Shown one piece after another: positions 10,001 to 21,577 of a stretch of 64,000 bases of DNA (within the stretch, counting starts at the first letter, position 1; the number at the start of each line of letters is the position of its first letter). Location: assembly GCF_000423545.1 (NCBI RefSeq), contig NZ_KE384035.1, positions 25,792-89,791 on the forward strand, written 5' to 3'. The position numbers were made by a program, and so were the translations under genes. This stretch comes from Metapseudomonas resinovorans DSM 21078 (GTDB taxonomy: Bacteria; Pseudomonadota; Gammaproteobacteria; Pseudomonadales; Pseudomonadaceae). The notes under the pieces were generated by a model. It ran no database searches, was not told where the DNA came from, and worked only from the letters and a program-made list of their open reading frames with translations.

Positions 10001-11344
10001 TTAGCGCCCCTCGCGCAACTGCATGAGCAGTTCCAGATTGGGGTAGCCGTCCGCTGGCCAGCCCAGGCGCTGCTGGTAGCCGCGAATGGCCTTGCGGGTG
10101 TTGGCGCCGATGATGCCGTCCGGCGCACCCGGGGAGTAGCCGGCGGCCGTCAGCGATTCTTGCAGTTCCACGCGCTCGCTGCGGCTCAGCGGGCGTTCGT
10201 CGCGAGGCCAATTGGCAGTGAGTTCGCCACGACCATCGAAGCGTTCGCCCAACAGGCTCACGGCAAGGGCGTAAGACGAAGAGTTGTTGTACTTGAGGAT
10301 GGCGCGGAAGTTATCCAGCACCAGGAAGGCGGGGCCGCGATAGCCGGCAGGGAGCAACAGCGAGGCGGACTCCCCGGACAGGGATGCTGCTTGTGCGCCG
10401 GTCTGTACGCCCAGGGCTTGCCACTGTGCCACGGGCCTGCGGATGTCGGCGTCGGCCTGGGCATAGTCGAAGCCTTGGGGCAGTTGCACCTGCAGCGCGG
10501 CAGGCTGGCCCTTGCGCCAGCCGGAGGCTTGCAGGTAGTGCGCGGCAGAGGCCAGGGCATCGGCCGAGGAACTCCAGATATTGCGGCGGCCGTCGCCATC
10601 GAAGTCCACCGCGTGACTGTTATAGGTGGTGGGGATGAATTGGGTCTGGCCCATGGCGCCGGCCCAGGAGCCCAGCATATTGGCGGGCTGGATATCGCCG
10701 TGCTGGAGGATCTGCAGGGCAGCGAGCAGCTGTGCGTGAGCGAACGCCGGGCGACGACCTTCGTAGGCCAGTGTCGCCAGGGAGCGGATTACCGACTTGT
10801 CGCCCATGAACTGGCCGAAGCTGCTTTCCATGCCCCAAATGGCGACCAGGGGCTCGCGGTCTACCCCGAAACGCTGTTCGATAGCGTCCAGCGTGGCTGC
10901 GTGTTCGGTCATCAGGGCCTGGCCCTTGCGCACACGGTAGGGCGAGATGGCGCCTTCCAGATATTCCCAGACCGGCCGAGTGAACTCGGGTTGGCTGCGA
11001 TCGGCGGAAATCACGCTGGGGTCTGGGGTGATGCCGGCAAAGGCTCGATCGAAAGTGTCGGGGTCTATGCCGCTGGACAGGGCTTCGCGACGAAAAGCGT
11101 CACGCCAGGCACTGAAGCTGACGGCCGGCATCACTATCGGGGCCTGGGCGGATAGTGCCGAGGTTGTGATGGGGGCGCTGGCGGGTTGGCTGACCTGGGG
11201 CTGTGGAGCGGAAGCGGGCTTCTGTGCCGGGGCGTCGGCGCAAGCGCTGAGCAGAGTGAAGGCAGAGGTCGCGGCCAGGCTGCGAAACATCAGGCTGGTG
11301 GCGGGAGCATCGAACATACGCGAGTCTCGAGGCAGACGAATCAA
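10001..11344 (-). CDS. sltB3: Lytic transglycosylase with C-terminal peptidoglycan-binding domain (SltB3 type)
   Basis: A second MltB-like lytic transglycosylase. The catalytic-site segment is AIWGMESSFGQFMG, followed by WAGAMGQTQFIPTTY and VDFDGDGRRNIW. The C-terminal ~60 residues form a PG_binding_1 domain (LQESLTAAGYSPGAPDG, IGANTRKAIRGYQQRLG). The N-terminus contains the lipobox LLSAC. ATG 11344 has AAGG about 10 bases upstream; an internal ATG at 11290 would place the lipobox closer to the N-terminus but lacks a clear ribosome site. It lies 38 bases after arfA. Confidence 0.92.
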   Translation of the reverse strand: MIRLPRDSRMFDAPATSLMFRSLAATSAFTLLSACADAPAQKPASAPQPQVSQPASAPITTSALSAQAPIVMPAVSFSAWRDAFRREALSSGIDPDTFDRAFAGITPDPSVISADRSQPEFTRPVWEYLEGAISPYRVRKGQALMTEHAATLDAIEQRFGVDREPLVAIWGMESSFGQFMGDKSVIRSLATLAYEGRRPAFAHAQLLAALQILQHGDIQPANMLGSWAGAMGQTQFIPTTYNSHAVDFDGDGRRNIWSSSADALASAAHYLQASGWRKGQPAALQVQLPQGFDYAQADADIRRPVAQWQALGVQTGAQAASLSGESASLLLPAGYRGPAFLVLDNFRAILKYNNSSSYALAVSLLGERFDGRGELTANWPRDERPLSRSERVELQESLTAAGYSPGAPDGIIGANTRKAIRGYQQRLGWPADGYPNLELLMQLREGR

Positions 11345-11382
11345 GCCGCGACCTTAACACGTCCGAGCCGATTTACGCCTAC

Positions 11383-11541
11383 TCAGGCGGCCATAAGCGA
11401 CGAAGCCTCCCAATCTTGGGAGGCTTCGCGGCGGTAACTTCCTTTGCCTTTCTGGGGCTTCTCCCGACGGCAGCGGAAGAGTGGCTGGGCTACCAGGGAC
11501 TTTGCGCGTTCGGGCGCGCCTTGCTTGCGTTTCTTGGCCAT
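11383..11541 (-). CDS. arfA: Alternative ribosome-rescue factor ArfA
   Basis: A 52-residue basic protein, starting MAKKRKQGAPERAKSLVAQP and continuing LFRCRREKPQKGKGSYRRE. ArfA rescues ribosomes stalled on non-stop mRNA by recruiting RF2, as a backup for tmRNA. The N-terminal half carries the conserved KGKGSYxR core. A stable hairpin (11401-11428) sits inside the last third of the reading frame, the known design by which arfA mRNA is cut or terminated before the stop codon so that its product is normally tagged by tmRNA. It lies between holA and sltB3 on the minus strand. Confidence 0.9.
   Translation of the reverse strand: MAKKRKQGAPERAKSLVAQPLFRCRREKPQKGKGSYRREASQDWEASSLMAA
11401..11428 (-). 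promoter_or_regulatory. Hairpin inside arfA coding sequence
   Basis: Inverted repeat with 11-bp perfect arms (CGAAGCCTCCC and its complement) around a 6-base loop, within codons 39-47 of arfA. In other bacteria such a hairpin causes premature termination or RNase III cleavage that leaves arfA mRNA without a stop codon. No T-rich tract follows on the minus strand, so processing is more likely than intrinsic termination. Confidence 0.75.
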
Positions 11542-11612
11542 GGCCGATCCTCGATTGCACCCGCACCACTGCGGGCGCGCGCATCATCAGCTTCTGTTCA
11601 GAAAATGTCCAG

Positions 11613-12650
11613 CTACTCGGCGGCCAGGGGCAGGCGTTGGCCGGCCAGCAGCAAGGCGAGACGGGCGAGGCCGTTCCAGGGATCACCTGGTGCCTGGCCC
11701 TTGATCTGCGCGTCAATGCGCTGGGCGTCCTGCAGCAATTGATTCCAGCGCGACGCCGGATGGCGCTGCAGGGCGCGGGTAACCAATGGGCGGCGTTTGT
11801 CCCACACGGGGGGGCGCGCGGCAGCAAAGGCCTTTTCCAGGGGGACGCCCTGGCTGTATTGCTGGGCCAGGCCAGCGAGCAGGCGCAGTTCGCGGGCCAG
11901 TGCCCAGAGGATTACCGGTGGCTCGACACCCTCGCCGCGCAAACCTTCCAGGGTGCGCAGGGTATGAGCGGGCTCGCCGTTGAGGGCCGCGTCTATCAGG
12001 CCGAAGATGTCGAAACGGGCACTGTCGGCCACTGCTGCCTGGACGGTAGCGGCATCGATCTGCCCACCTTCGGCCACCAGCTTGAGCTTTTCGATTTCCT
12101 GGGCGGCTGCCAGCAGGTTGCCTTCTACCCGTGCGGCTATCAGGTCTACCGCTTCCTGGTTGGCGGCAAGCCCGGCCTGGGACAGGCGCTGGCGAATCCA
12201 TTGCGGCAGGTTGTGCGCGTCGATGGGCCAGATCTGGATGAACTGGGTATCCGGCCCGTCGATCAGTGCCTTGGCCCACTTGGTCTTCTGGGTGCTGCCG
12301 TCGAGCTTGGGCAGGTTCAGCAGGAGAACGGTGTCTTCCGGCGGTCGTGCCAGGTATTCCAGCAGTGCGGCGGCGCCCTTGTCCCCAGGCTTGCCCGAGG
12401 GCATGCGCACTTCCAGCAGTCGCTTCTCGGCAAACAGCGAAAGACTGGCGCCGGCTTCCAGCAGCAGGCCCCAGTCGAAGTTGGCTTCGGCATTGAACAC
12501 CTGGCGCTCGCTGAAGTCCCGTGCTCGGGCGCTGGCGCGAATGGCGTCACAGGCTTCCTGGCAGAGCAGCGGCTCGTCGCCGCTGACGATGTAGACCGGT
12601 GCCAGCGGGCCCTGCAGGTGTTTGCCCAGTTGTGCGGGATTGAGCTTCAT
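11613..12650 (-). CDS. holA: DNA polymerase III delta subunit
   Basis: The clamp-loader subunit that opens the beta sliding clamp during replication. The 345-residue protein starts MKLNPAQLGKHLQGPLAPVYIVSGDEPLL, matching the HolA N-terminal domain with the YIVSGDEPLL clamp-loader strand, then LLEVRMPSGKPGDKGA and the C-terminal domain with PVILWALARELRLL. It starts 40 bases after lptE ends, in the leuS-lptE-holA order shared by many gammaproteobacteria. Confidence 0.95.
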   Translation of the reverse strand: MKLNPAQLGKHLQGPLAPVYIVSGDEPLLCQEACDAIRASARARDFSERQVFNAEANFDWGLLLEAGASLSLFAEKRLLEVRMPSGKPGDKGAAALLEYLARPPEDTVLLLNLPKLDGSTQKTKWAKALIDGPDTQFIQIWPIDAHNLPQWIRQRLSQAGLAANQEAVDLIAARVEGNLLAAAQEIEKLKLVAEGGQIDAATVQAAVADSARFDIFGLIDAALNGEPAHTLRTLEGLRGEGVEPPVILWALARELRLLAGLAQQYSQGVPLEKAFAAARPPVWDKRRPLVTRALQRHPASRWNQLLQDAQRIDAQIKGQAPGDPWNGLARLALLLAGQRLPLAAE

Positions 12651-12690
12651 AGGCGCAAATGACCGGGGCCGCTCGTGCGGCCCCGTGTAC

Positions 12691-13299
12691 TCACTGGATG
12701 GGCAGTTGCAGCGGCGATTGCTGCGGTTGCTGGGCCTTCTCGGCCTGGCGCGCGGCTTCCAGCGCTTCGGCTTCGGCCTTGGCCTTGGCTTCTGCGGTCT
12801 GTTGCAGCTGGTCGAGTTGGGACGGGGTGATCAGCTGCAGGCGCATGAGCATCTGCTGGACCATTTCCTGGCGCATTTCCTGGCGCAGCTGTGCAGCTTC
12901 CTGGTCGGAACCGATCAGGTTGTTGCTGTCGTGCACGTAGTACTTCTGCACGGTCAGCTTGTCGTCCATCAGCAGCAGGTCGTTGTTGCCGTGGATTTCG
13001 TATTGCAGGGTCTGGGTCAGTTCGTACTCTGCGCTGCGGGCGCCAGTGGTGTAGGAAGCAGTGCGCTGGGATTCGTCCTCGCGGGCCAATACAAGGGTGT
13101 AGGGTGCGCCGGCGTGGACATTCACGCCGTTGTCTTCCAGTGCTGCGCGCACGGCCTTGACGGTCGGGCCGTACAGGTTGCGAGCGGTCACGTCCATTTC
13201 GGTCAGGGCGAAGCTGGCGTCGCCAGTGCCGCGCAGCTGAAAACCGCACGCACTCAGCAGTGCGGCAAGGCCTAGGACCAGCAGATTCCGTTTCATCAT
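12691..13299 (-). CDS. lptE: LPS-assembly lipoprotein LptE
   Basis: An outer-membrane lipoprotein that plugs the LptD barrel for lipopolysaccharide export. The signal peptide ends in lipobox LLSAC with C18. The mature part begins GFQLRGTG, typical of the family, and a charged A/E/Q-rich tail (about the last 45 residues) looks like a flexible or helical extension usual in Pseudomonas LptE. The start may be either of two adjacent ATG codons (13299 or 13296). The order leuS-lptE-holA supports the call. Confidence 0.94.
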   Translation of the reverse strand: MMKRNLLVLGLAALLSACGFQLRGTGDASFALTEMDVTARNLYGPTVKAVRAALEDNGVNVHAGAPYTLVLAREDESQRTASYTTGARSAEYELTQTLQYEIHGNNDLLLMDDKLTVQKYYVHDSNNLIGSDQEAAQLRQEMRQEMVQQMLMRLQLITPSQLDQLQQTAEAKAKAEAEALEAARQAEKAQQPQQSPLQLPIQ

Positions 13300-13359
13300 T
13301 TCTTGCTTTCCCCTTGCGAGCAGTCCGGCGCCGTTCCTGGAGGAGGGCGCCGGCTTCGA

Positions 13360-16185
<2,826 letters not shown>

Positions 16186-16234
16186 CTAAGCTTTTCATAA
16201 GCAACGCAAGCGTTTACGCAGTTCGAGGTGTTGG

Positions 16235-16672
16235 ATGGGTGAGTTGCGGCGGACGGACTCAGGGAGCGGGCTCTACGAGCGGTTGTTACACCGGCTGGCC
16301 CTGGCGCTGGATGAAGCGGATACGGCGGTTCGCTTGCGCGACGAGGAACCGCTCGAACTGGAGCTCAAGGGACTGACTCCTGCCGAGATGGAGTTGATCC
16401 GCGCCTATCTGGATCGCGACATGCGCTGGTTGCGTGGCTGGCATGCCGCCGCCGAGGAGCTGGCGGCCATCGAGGAGTTGCCCCGTCGATCCCCGCGTGC
16501 CGACAGTGGCCCACCCAAGAGCTTCGCCCTCAAGCCTAAACCCCAGTTCAAGCGCCGCCAGCAACTGTGCTGCGCCATGTGCGGTACGCCGGCCATCTGG
16601 CAGCGCGGCCAGGGTGTGCCGGCCTGCATGTCCTGTGGGTCACAGCTTTTCCGCACGTCCAATCCCCGTTAG
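16235..16672 (+). CDS. YbeL-like zinc-ribbon protein (DUF1451)
   Basis: A 145-residue protein with an acidic helical N-terminal half (LYERLLHRLALALDEAD, LTPAEMELIRAYLDRDM) and a C-terminal zinc ribbon with two CxxC pairs (CAMCGTPAIW and CMSCGSQLF). This layout, and the place next to leuS, match the E. coli YbeL family, whose function is not established. GAGGTG lies 5 bases before ATG 16235. It is divergent from leuS. Confidence 0.8.
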   Translation: MGELRRTDSGSGLYERLLHRLALALDEADTAVRLRDEEPLELELKGLTPAEMELIRAYLDRDMRWLRGWHAAAEELAAIEELPRRSPRADSGPPKSFALKPKPQFKRRQQLCCAMCGTPAIWQRGQGVPACMSCGSQLFRTSNPR

Positions 16673-16696
16673 GCTCCGGGCACCCTGGAGGTGCCC

Positions 16697-17458
16697 ATGC
16701 CGATTCGCTACATCATCAAGCAATTCCTGCTCCCGCCCGGTGGCCTGCTGCTCTTGCTGCTGCTGGCCTGGTGGTTGCGTCGGCGCATGCCGCGCCTGTC
16801 TCTGGCCTGTTTCATTACGGGGCTTGGGGGGCTCTGGCTGATGAGCCTGCCGATCGTGGTCGAATGGTCGGCCAAGGCGCTGGAGCGCGAGCCGCCCCTG
16901 GCCATGGCGGAGTGGGCTCAGTTGGCTGGGCGGGTGGACGCCATCGTTGTGCTGGGTGGTGGCCGTGAACAGGCCGACCCGGCCTGGGGTGCGGATCAGC
17001 CTTCGCCCATGGCCATGGAACGCCTGCGCTATGCCGCGCGTCTGGCCCGTGCAAGTGGCCTGCCGCTGTTGACCAGTGGCGGCCTGCACTATGGCGAACC
17101 GCCCTCCGAGGCGCGGATCATGGCCGATACACTTGGGCGCGATTTCGGCCTGGAGGTGCGCTGGCAGGAGGGGGAGAGTCGTACTACCTGGGAGAACGCC
17201 ACCTACAGCGCCGCGCTGCTCCAACCTGCCGGGGTGCGCCGGGTTCTGCTGGTGACTCAGGCTTCGCACATGCCCCGGGCCCGCTGGAGTTTCGAGCGGG
17301 CGGGGTTCGAGGTGGTGGCGGCGCCCGTGGGTTACCTCGGCGTACCCAATGGCCGCCCGCTGGGCGGCTGGTTGCCGGAGTCCAAGGCCGTCTGGCAGAG
17401 CGGAATGCTGCTGAACGAGGTCGTCGGACTGCTGGCCTATCCACTGGCCTATGACTGA
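16697..17458 (+). CDS. YdcF/ElyC-family (DUF218) membrane-anchored protein
   Basis: The 253-residue product has two N-terminal membrane segments (about residues 9-23 and 33-50) and a periplasmic DUF218 domain: DAIVVLGGG, YAARLARASGLPLLTSGG, SRTTWENATYSA and VLLVTQASHMPRA. In E. coli, ElyC acts in envelope biogenesis at low temperature, but the enzyme activity of the family is unclear. GGAG at 16687 fits ATG 16697 better than the upstream GTG 16691. It is convergent with lnt. Confidence 0.85.
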   Translation: MPIRYIIKQFLLPPGGLLLLLLLAWWLRRRMPRLSLACFITGLGGLWLMSLPIVVEWSAKALEREPPLAMAEWAQLAGRVDAIVVLGGGREQADPAWGADQPSPMAMERLRYAARLARASGLPLLTSGGLHYGEPPSEARIMADTLGRDFGLEVRWQEGESRTTWENATYSAALLQPAGVRRVLLVTQASHMPRARWSFERAGFEVVAAPVGYLGVPNGRPLGGWLPESKAVWQSGMLLNEVVGLLAYPLAYD

Positions 17459-17461
17459 GAG

Positions 17462-17513
17462 GGCCGCGTTCCTTGTCGGGTGTGAGTGCGTTCACCCCCA
17501 ACAAGGAGCGGCC
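17462..17513. terminator. Long imperfect hairpin between convergent ydcF-like gene and lnt
   Basis: Outer arms at 17462-17476 and 17501-17513 pair with two interruptions and an inner GGGTG/CACCC pair extends the stem. It begins 3 bases after one stop codon and ends 7 bases from the other, so it can cap both mRNAs. No T run is present on either side, so intrinsic termination is not certain. Confidence 0.4.
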
Positions 17514-17520
17514 AGCGCCG

Positions 17521-19041
17521 CTAAACCGTCTTGGCGATGCGGCTGGCCAGCAAGGCCCAGGCGAACAGCAGGCCGCAGAGAATGACCAACGGCCAGGCGC
17601 GCCACTGCAGGTAGGGCGTCATGCCCTGCATGGGCAGGACTTCGCCGTAGAGCACGCCTTGCTGGAACTGCGGGATGCCTTCGGTGACCTGGCCGAACGG
17701 GTCGATCAGTACGGTTACGCCGTTGTTGGTGGCGCGGATCATCCAGCGGCCGGCCTCCAGGGCGCGCATCTGGGCCATTTGCAGATGCTGCAGCGGGCCG
17801 ATAGAGGTGCCGAACCAGGTGTCGTTGCTCACCGTCAGGAGGATGTCGCTCTGGGCGGCCAGTCCGGCAGCGAATTCCGGATAGACCACTTCGTAGCAGA
17901 TGTACGGGGCGATGCGGTACCCCTTGGCCATCAGCGGCCCCTGGCTGGAGTCGCCGCGGGCGAAGTCGGACATGGGCAGGTCGAAGAAGGCGATCAGCCC
18001 GCGCAGCACTTCCTGTAGCGGCACGTATTCGCCGAACGGCACCAGCTTCTGCTTGAGGTAAGTCCCTTCGCCCTGGCCGACCACGGTGATGCCGTTGTAG
18101 TAGCGCTTCTCGCCCCGTTCATTGTTCTGGCGGATCGGTACGCCCGTGATAAGGGCGGACTGTCGATCAGTGGCGAAGCGATTCATCACACCGAGGTAGC
18201 CCTCGACGAATTCCTTGAGCACTGGCACGGCGGTTTCCGGCCAGATGATCAGGTCGGCCTTCTGCGCGCTGAAGGTCATGTCGCGGTAGAGCGCGAGCTG
18301 AGCGTTGAGTTGCTCCGGGTCCCATTTCAGGTTCTGTTCGATGTTGCCCTGCATGGCGGCGACCTTCAGCGGCGCGCCGGCAGGCTGGGTCCAGGCGTGG
18401 TCCTTGAGTGCCAGGCCGCCGACCCAGGGCGCGATCAACAGCACGATGCCGGCACCAAGGAACGCGGGACGGCTGCGCAGGCGAGCAAGGTTCACCAGCA
18501 CGGCGGCGGACAGTGCCAGCGCGAAGGACACCAGCCAGACGCCGCCCACCGGCGCAAGGCCGGCGAGCGGGCCGTCGAGCTGGCTGTAGCCGGCGTAAAG
18601 CCAGGGGAAGCCCGTGAGGAACCAGCCGCGGAAGGCTTCCTGGGCCAGCCATAGGGCGGCGAACGCCAGGGTGTCGGCCAGGGCTGCTTCGCTGCGACGT
18701 ATCCAGCGAGCCCAGACCAGTGCGGGCAGGGCGAAAAACAGGGCGACACCGGCGCTGAATCCGATGGTAAGGAAACTCGCCAGCGGCACCGAGGCGGCGC
18801 CGTAGTCGTGAATGCTGACGTAGATCCAGCTGGTACCGGTGCTGAACAGGCCAAAGCCATAGCACCAGCCGCGCCAGAAGGCTGCCTTGGGTGCCAGGTC
18901 GCGCAGGCCAAGGTAGAACAGGGCCAGGGACAGCAGTTCCAGGGGCCAGAAGTCGAAGGGGGCGAAAGCCAGGGGTGTGAGGGCGCCGGCGGCCAGGGCC
19001 AACAGGTTGCCCGGCCAGCCGGGGCGAGTGATCCAGTTCAT
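17521..19041 (-). CDS. lnt: Apolipoprotein N-acyltransferase
   Basis: Adds the third acyl chain to the N-terminal cysteine of lipoproteins in the inner membrane. The 506-residue protein has about seven to eight hydrophobic segments and a periplasmic nitrilase-like domain. The catalytic triad is visible as E in LIIWPETAVP, K in LKQKLVPFGEY and C in PYICYEVVYPE. The open frame continues upstream, but MNWITRPGWPGNLLAL at 19041 gives the family length and places the first membrane segment at the N-terminus. It follows corC, as in many gammaproteobacteria. Confidence 0.95.
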   Translation of the reverse strand: MNWITRPGWPGNLLALAAGALTPLAFAPFDFWPLELLSLALFYLGLRDLAPKAAFWRGWCYGFGLFSTGTSWIYVSIHDYGAASVPLASFLTIGFSAGVALFFALPALVWARWIRRSEAALADTLAFAALWLAQEAFRGWFLTGFPWLYAGYSQLDGPLAGLAPVGGVWLVSFALALSAAVLVNLARLRSRPAFLGAGIVLLIAPWVGGLALKDHAWTQPAGAPLKVAAMQGNIEQNLKWDPEQLNAQLALYRDMTFSAQKADLIIWPETAVPVLKEFVEGYLGVMNRFATDRQSALITGVPIRQNNERGEKRYYNGITVVGQGEGTYLKQKLVPFGEYVPLQEVLRGLIAFFDLPMSDFARGDSSQGPLMAKGYRIAPYICYEVVYPEFAAGLAAQSDILLTVSNDTWFGTSIGPLQHLQMAQMRALEAGRWMIRATNNGVTVLIDPFGQVTEGIPQFQQGVLYGEVLPMQGMTPYLQWRAWPLVILCGLLFAWALLASRIAKTV

Positions 19042-19150
19042 GCTCGGTCCTTGGGCGGATAGGGAGCTGGAATAGCGAGCGAGCGGAGCCTTTTTCCGGC
19101 TCCGGGCGCGATTATCCACGGGCGCCCCTCCGCTGTGGAGGGGGCGCGTA

Positions 19151-19990
19151 TCAACGGGAAAGCGGGGAAAGGCGCAGCAGATGAATGCGGCGGCTGTCCG
19201 CGTTGAGCACGCGGAAGCGGAACTCGCCGATCTCGGTGGTTTCGTTGCGTTTGGGTAGATGGCCAAAGGCACCCATGACCAGACCGCCTACGGTGTCGAA
19301 TTCGTCCTCGGAGAATTCCGTCTCGAAGAACTCGTTGAAGGCATCCACCGGAGTCAGCGCCTTGACGATGAAGTCGCCACTGGGCAGCGGCTTGATGTAG
19401 CTGTCTTCCTCGACGTCGTGCTCGTCCTCGATATCGCCGACGATCTGCTCCAGCACGTCCTCGATGGTCACCAGGCCAGCAACGCCACCGTATTCGTCGA
19501 TGACGACGGCCATGTGGTTGTGGTTGGCGCGGAACTCCCGCAGCAGCACGTTGAGGCGCTTGGATTCGGGCACGAACGTGGCCGGGCGCAAAAGGTCCTT
19601 GATGTTGAACGACTGGCCGTTGTCCTGAAGGATCAGTGGCAACAGGTCTTTGGCCAGGAGGATACCCATGACGTCATCCAGGCTTTCGCCGACGACCGGG
19701 TAGCGGGAGTGAGCGGCGTCGATGATCGACGGGAGGAACTCCTTGGGCGTCTGATTAGCCCTGATGCTGATCATCTGCGAGCGCGGCACCATGATGTCGC
19801 GTACTTGCAGATCAGCGACCTGTATGGCGCCTTCGACAATCGACAGCGCTTCGCTGTCGAGCAGTTTGTTCTGGTGGGCTTCGCGCAGCAGCTCGAGGAG
19901 CTCCTGGCGGCTTTTCGGCTCATGGGCAAAGGCCTGGGTCAGCTTTTCCAGCCAGGACCTGTGCCCGTTGCTCGATCGATCTTCGCTCAT
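19151..19990 (-). CDS. corC: CBS-domain magnesium/cobalt efflux-associated protein CorC
   Basis: A 279-residue cytosolic protein of the CorC/YbeX family. It has paired CBS domains (VRDIMVPRSQMISI through VAGLVTIEDVLEQIVGDI) and a C-terminal CorC_HlyC transporter-associated domain (GDFIVKALTPVDAFNEFF, FDTVGGLVMGAFGHLP). The family is linked to divalent-cation handling and, through its neighbours, to ribosome metabolism; the exact role is unsettled. It lies 21 bases after ybeY in the ybeZ-ybeY-corC-lnt order. Confidence 0.93.
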   Translation of the reverse strand: MSEDRSSNGHRSWLEKLTQAFAHEPKSRQELLELLREAHQNKLLDSEALSIVEGAIQVADLQVRDIMVPRSQMISIRANQTPKEFLPSIIDAAHSRYPVVGESLDDVMGILLAKDLLPLILQDNGQSFNIKDLLRPATFVPESKRLNVLLREFRANHNHMAVVIDEYGGVAGLVTIEDVLEQIVGDIEDEHDVEEDSYIKPLPSGDFIVKALTPVDAFNEFFETEFSEDEFDTVGGLVMGAFGHLPKRNETTEIGEFRFRVLNADSRRIHLLRLSPLSR

Positions 19991-20011
19991 ATGTCCTTTG
20001 CTCGGTGCTTC

Positions 20012-20476
20012 TTATTGGTCTTCGTCGTCGCGGTAAGGGTCGGGGTGGCCAAGTTCAGCCAGCAATTCCCGTTCCAGTGTTTCCATTTCCTCGGCTTCCG
20101 CATCTTCGATGTGGTCGTATCCGAGCAGGTGCAGGCAACCGTGGATCACCAGGTGCGCCCAATGTGCCTGAAGGGCCTTGCCCTGTTCGGCTGCTTCCCG
20201 TGCCACCACCGGCGCGCAGACCACCAGGTCGCCGAGGAGCGGGATATCCAGCAACTCGTCCGGTACATCGGCAGGGAAGGAGAGCACGTTGGTAGCGTAG
20301 TCCTTGTGTCGCCAGGTGCGGTTCAGTTCGCGGCCTTCGGGCTCATCCACCAGTCGGATGGTCAGCTCGGAGTCGGCGCTGCGCTGGCGCAGGGCCAGCT
20401 CGCACCAGCGACGGAAGTCCGCCTCGCTCGGCAGGCCCGGGGCCGTGCTTGCGAGTTGCAGGTCAAGTTCAAGCAT
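20012..20476 (-). CDS. ybeY: Endoribonuclease / rRNA maturation factor YbeY
   Basis: A zinc-dependent single-strand RNase needed for 16S rRNA 3'-end maturation and 70S quality control. The 154-residue protein holds the metal motif H-x3-H-x5-H in [15 protein letters not shown] and the conserved SFPAD segment. Its start overlaps the end of ybeZ by 8 bases, a usual arrangement for the pair, which suggests coupled translation. Confidence 0.96.
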   Translation of the reverse strand: MLELDLQLASTAPGLPSEADFRRWCELALRQRSADSELTIRLVDEPEGRELNRTWRHKDYATNVLSFPADVPDELLDIPLLGDLVVCAPVVAREAAEQGKALQAHWAHLVIHGCLHLLGYDHIEDAEAEEMETLERELLAELGHPDPYRDDEDQ

Positions 20477-21485
20477 TGTCGTTTATCGCGCCCGGGTCGT
20501 TGTCGGCCGGCTTGGCCTTGGCTGGCTGCTGGCGGCTGTCGAAGCGGTCGTAGGCTTCCACGATGCGTTGCACCAGCGGGTGGCGCACCACGTCCTGGGA
20601 CTTGAAGTGGGTGAAGCTGATGCCCGGAACATCGCGCAGCACATCGATCACATGGGTCAGGCCGGATTTCGTGCCGCGCGGCAGGTCGATCTGGGTGATG
20701 TCGCCAGTGATCACGGCGGTGGAACCGAAGCCGATACGGGTCAGGAACATCTTCATCTGCTCGAGGGTCGTGTTCTGACTCTCGTCGAGAATGATGAAGC
20801 TGTTGTTAAGGGTGCGGCCGCGCATATAAGCCAGCGGGGCGACTTCGATGACCTGCTTCTCGATCAGCTTGGCTACCTGTTCGAAGCCGAGCATCTCGTA
20901 GAGTGCGTCGTACAGCGGGCGCAGGTAGGGGTCGATCTTCTGCGAGAGGTCGCCAGGGAGGAAGCCGAGCTTTTCGCCCGCCTCGACCGCCGGTCGAACC
21001 AACAGGATGCGTCGCACTTGCTCGCGTTCCAGGGCGTCCACGGCGCAGGCGACTGCCAGGTAGGTCTTGCCGGTGCCGGCCGGGCCGATGCCGAAATTGA
21101 TGTCGTGATCGAGGATCGATTTCACGTAGCTCTGCTGGTTGGCACCGCGGGGGCGGATGTTGCCTTTGCGGGTGCGCAGTGTCACGGCTTCGGTCCTGGG
21201 GCTGGCTTCTTCCATTCCCGTCTCGCGGAGGAAGAGGTGCACCAGGTCGGGCGACAATTCGATGGCTTCGGTTTCGCGGTAGAGGCGACGCAGGAGGTTT
21301 TCCGTGGCGCGGGTGCGTTGAGGGTCGCCAACCAGTTCGAACTGGTTACCTCGGTTACGGATCTCGATTTCCATGCGTTGTTCGATCAAGCGCAAATGCT
21401 CGTCGAACTGGCCGCAGAGATTGGCGAAGCGGCGGGCTTCAAAGGGTTCCAGGGTGAAGCGGTGCAAATCCAGGGAGGCGTTCAA
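20469..21485 (-). CDS. ybeZ: PhoH-like ATPase YbeZ
   Basis: A PhoH-family NTPase thought to act with YbeY in RNA metabolism. The 338-residue protein has an N-terminal domain followed by the PhoH ATPase core with Walker [13 protein letters not shown] and Walker B-type [14 protein letters not shown], then [16 protein letters not shown]. It starts 92 bases after miaB ends and overlaps ybeY by 8 bases. Its biochemical activity in Pseudomonas is inferred from the family. Confidence 0.93.
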   Translation of the reverse strand: MNASLDLHRFTLEPFEARRFANLCGQFDEHLRLIEQRMEIEIRNRGNQFELVGDPQRTRATENLLRRLYRETEAIELSPDLVHLFLRETGMEEASPRTEAVTLRTRKGNIRPRGANQQSYVKSILDHDINFGIGPAGTGKTYLAVACAVDALEREQVRRILLVRPAVEAGEKLGFLPGDLSQKIDPYLRPLYDALYEMLGFEQVAKLIEKQVIEVAPLAYMRGRTLNNSFIILDESQNTTLEQMKMFLTRIGFGSTAVITGDITQIDLPRGTKSGLTHVIDVLRDVPGISFTHFKSQDVVRHPLVQRIVEAYDRFDSRQQPAKAKPADNDPGAINDNA

Positions 21486-21577
21486 TGTCGTGTGTTCGCC
21501 CTTGGGCGGTAGGAGTGGAGTGACATGAAGAATAACCCCGGGGGCCCGCCTGGAAAAGCACGGACCCCGAAGGTCGA

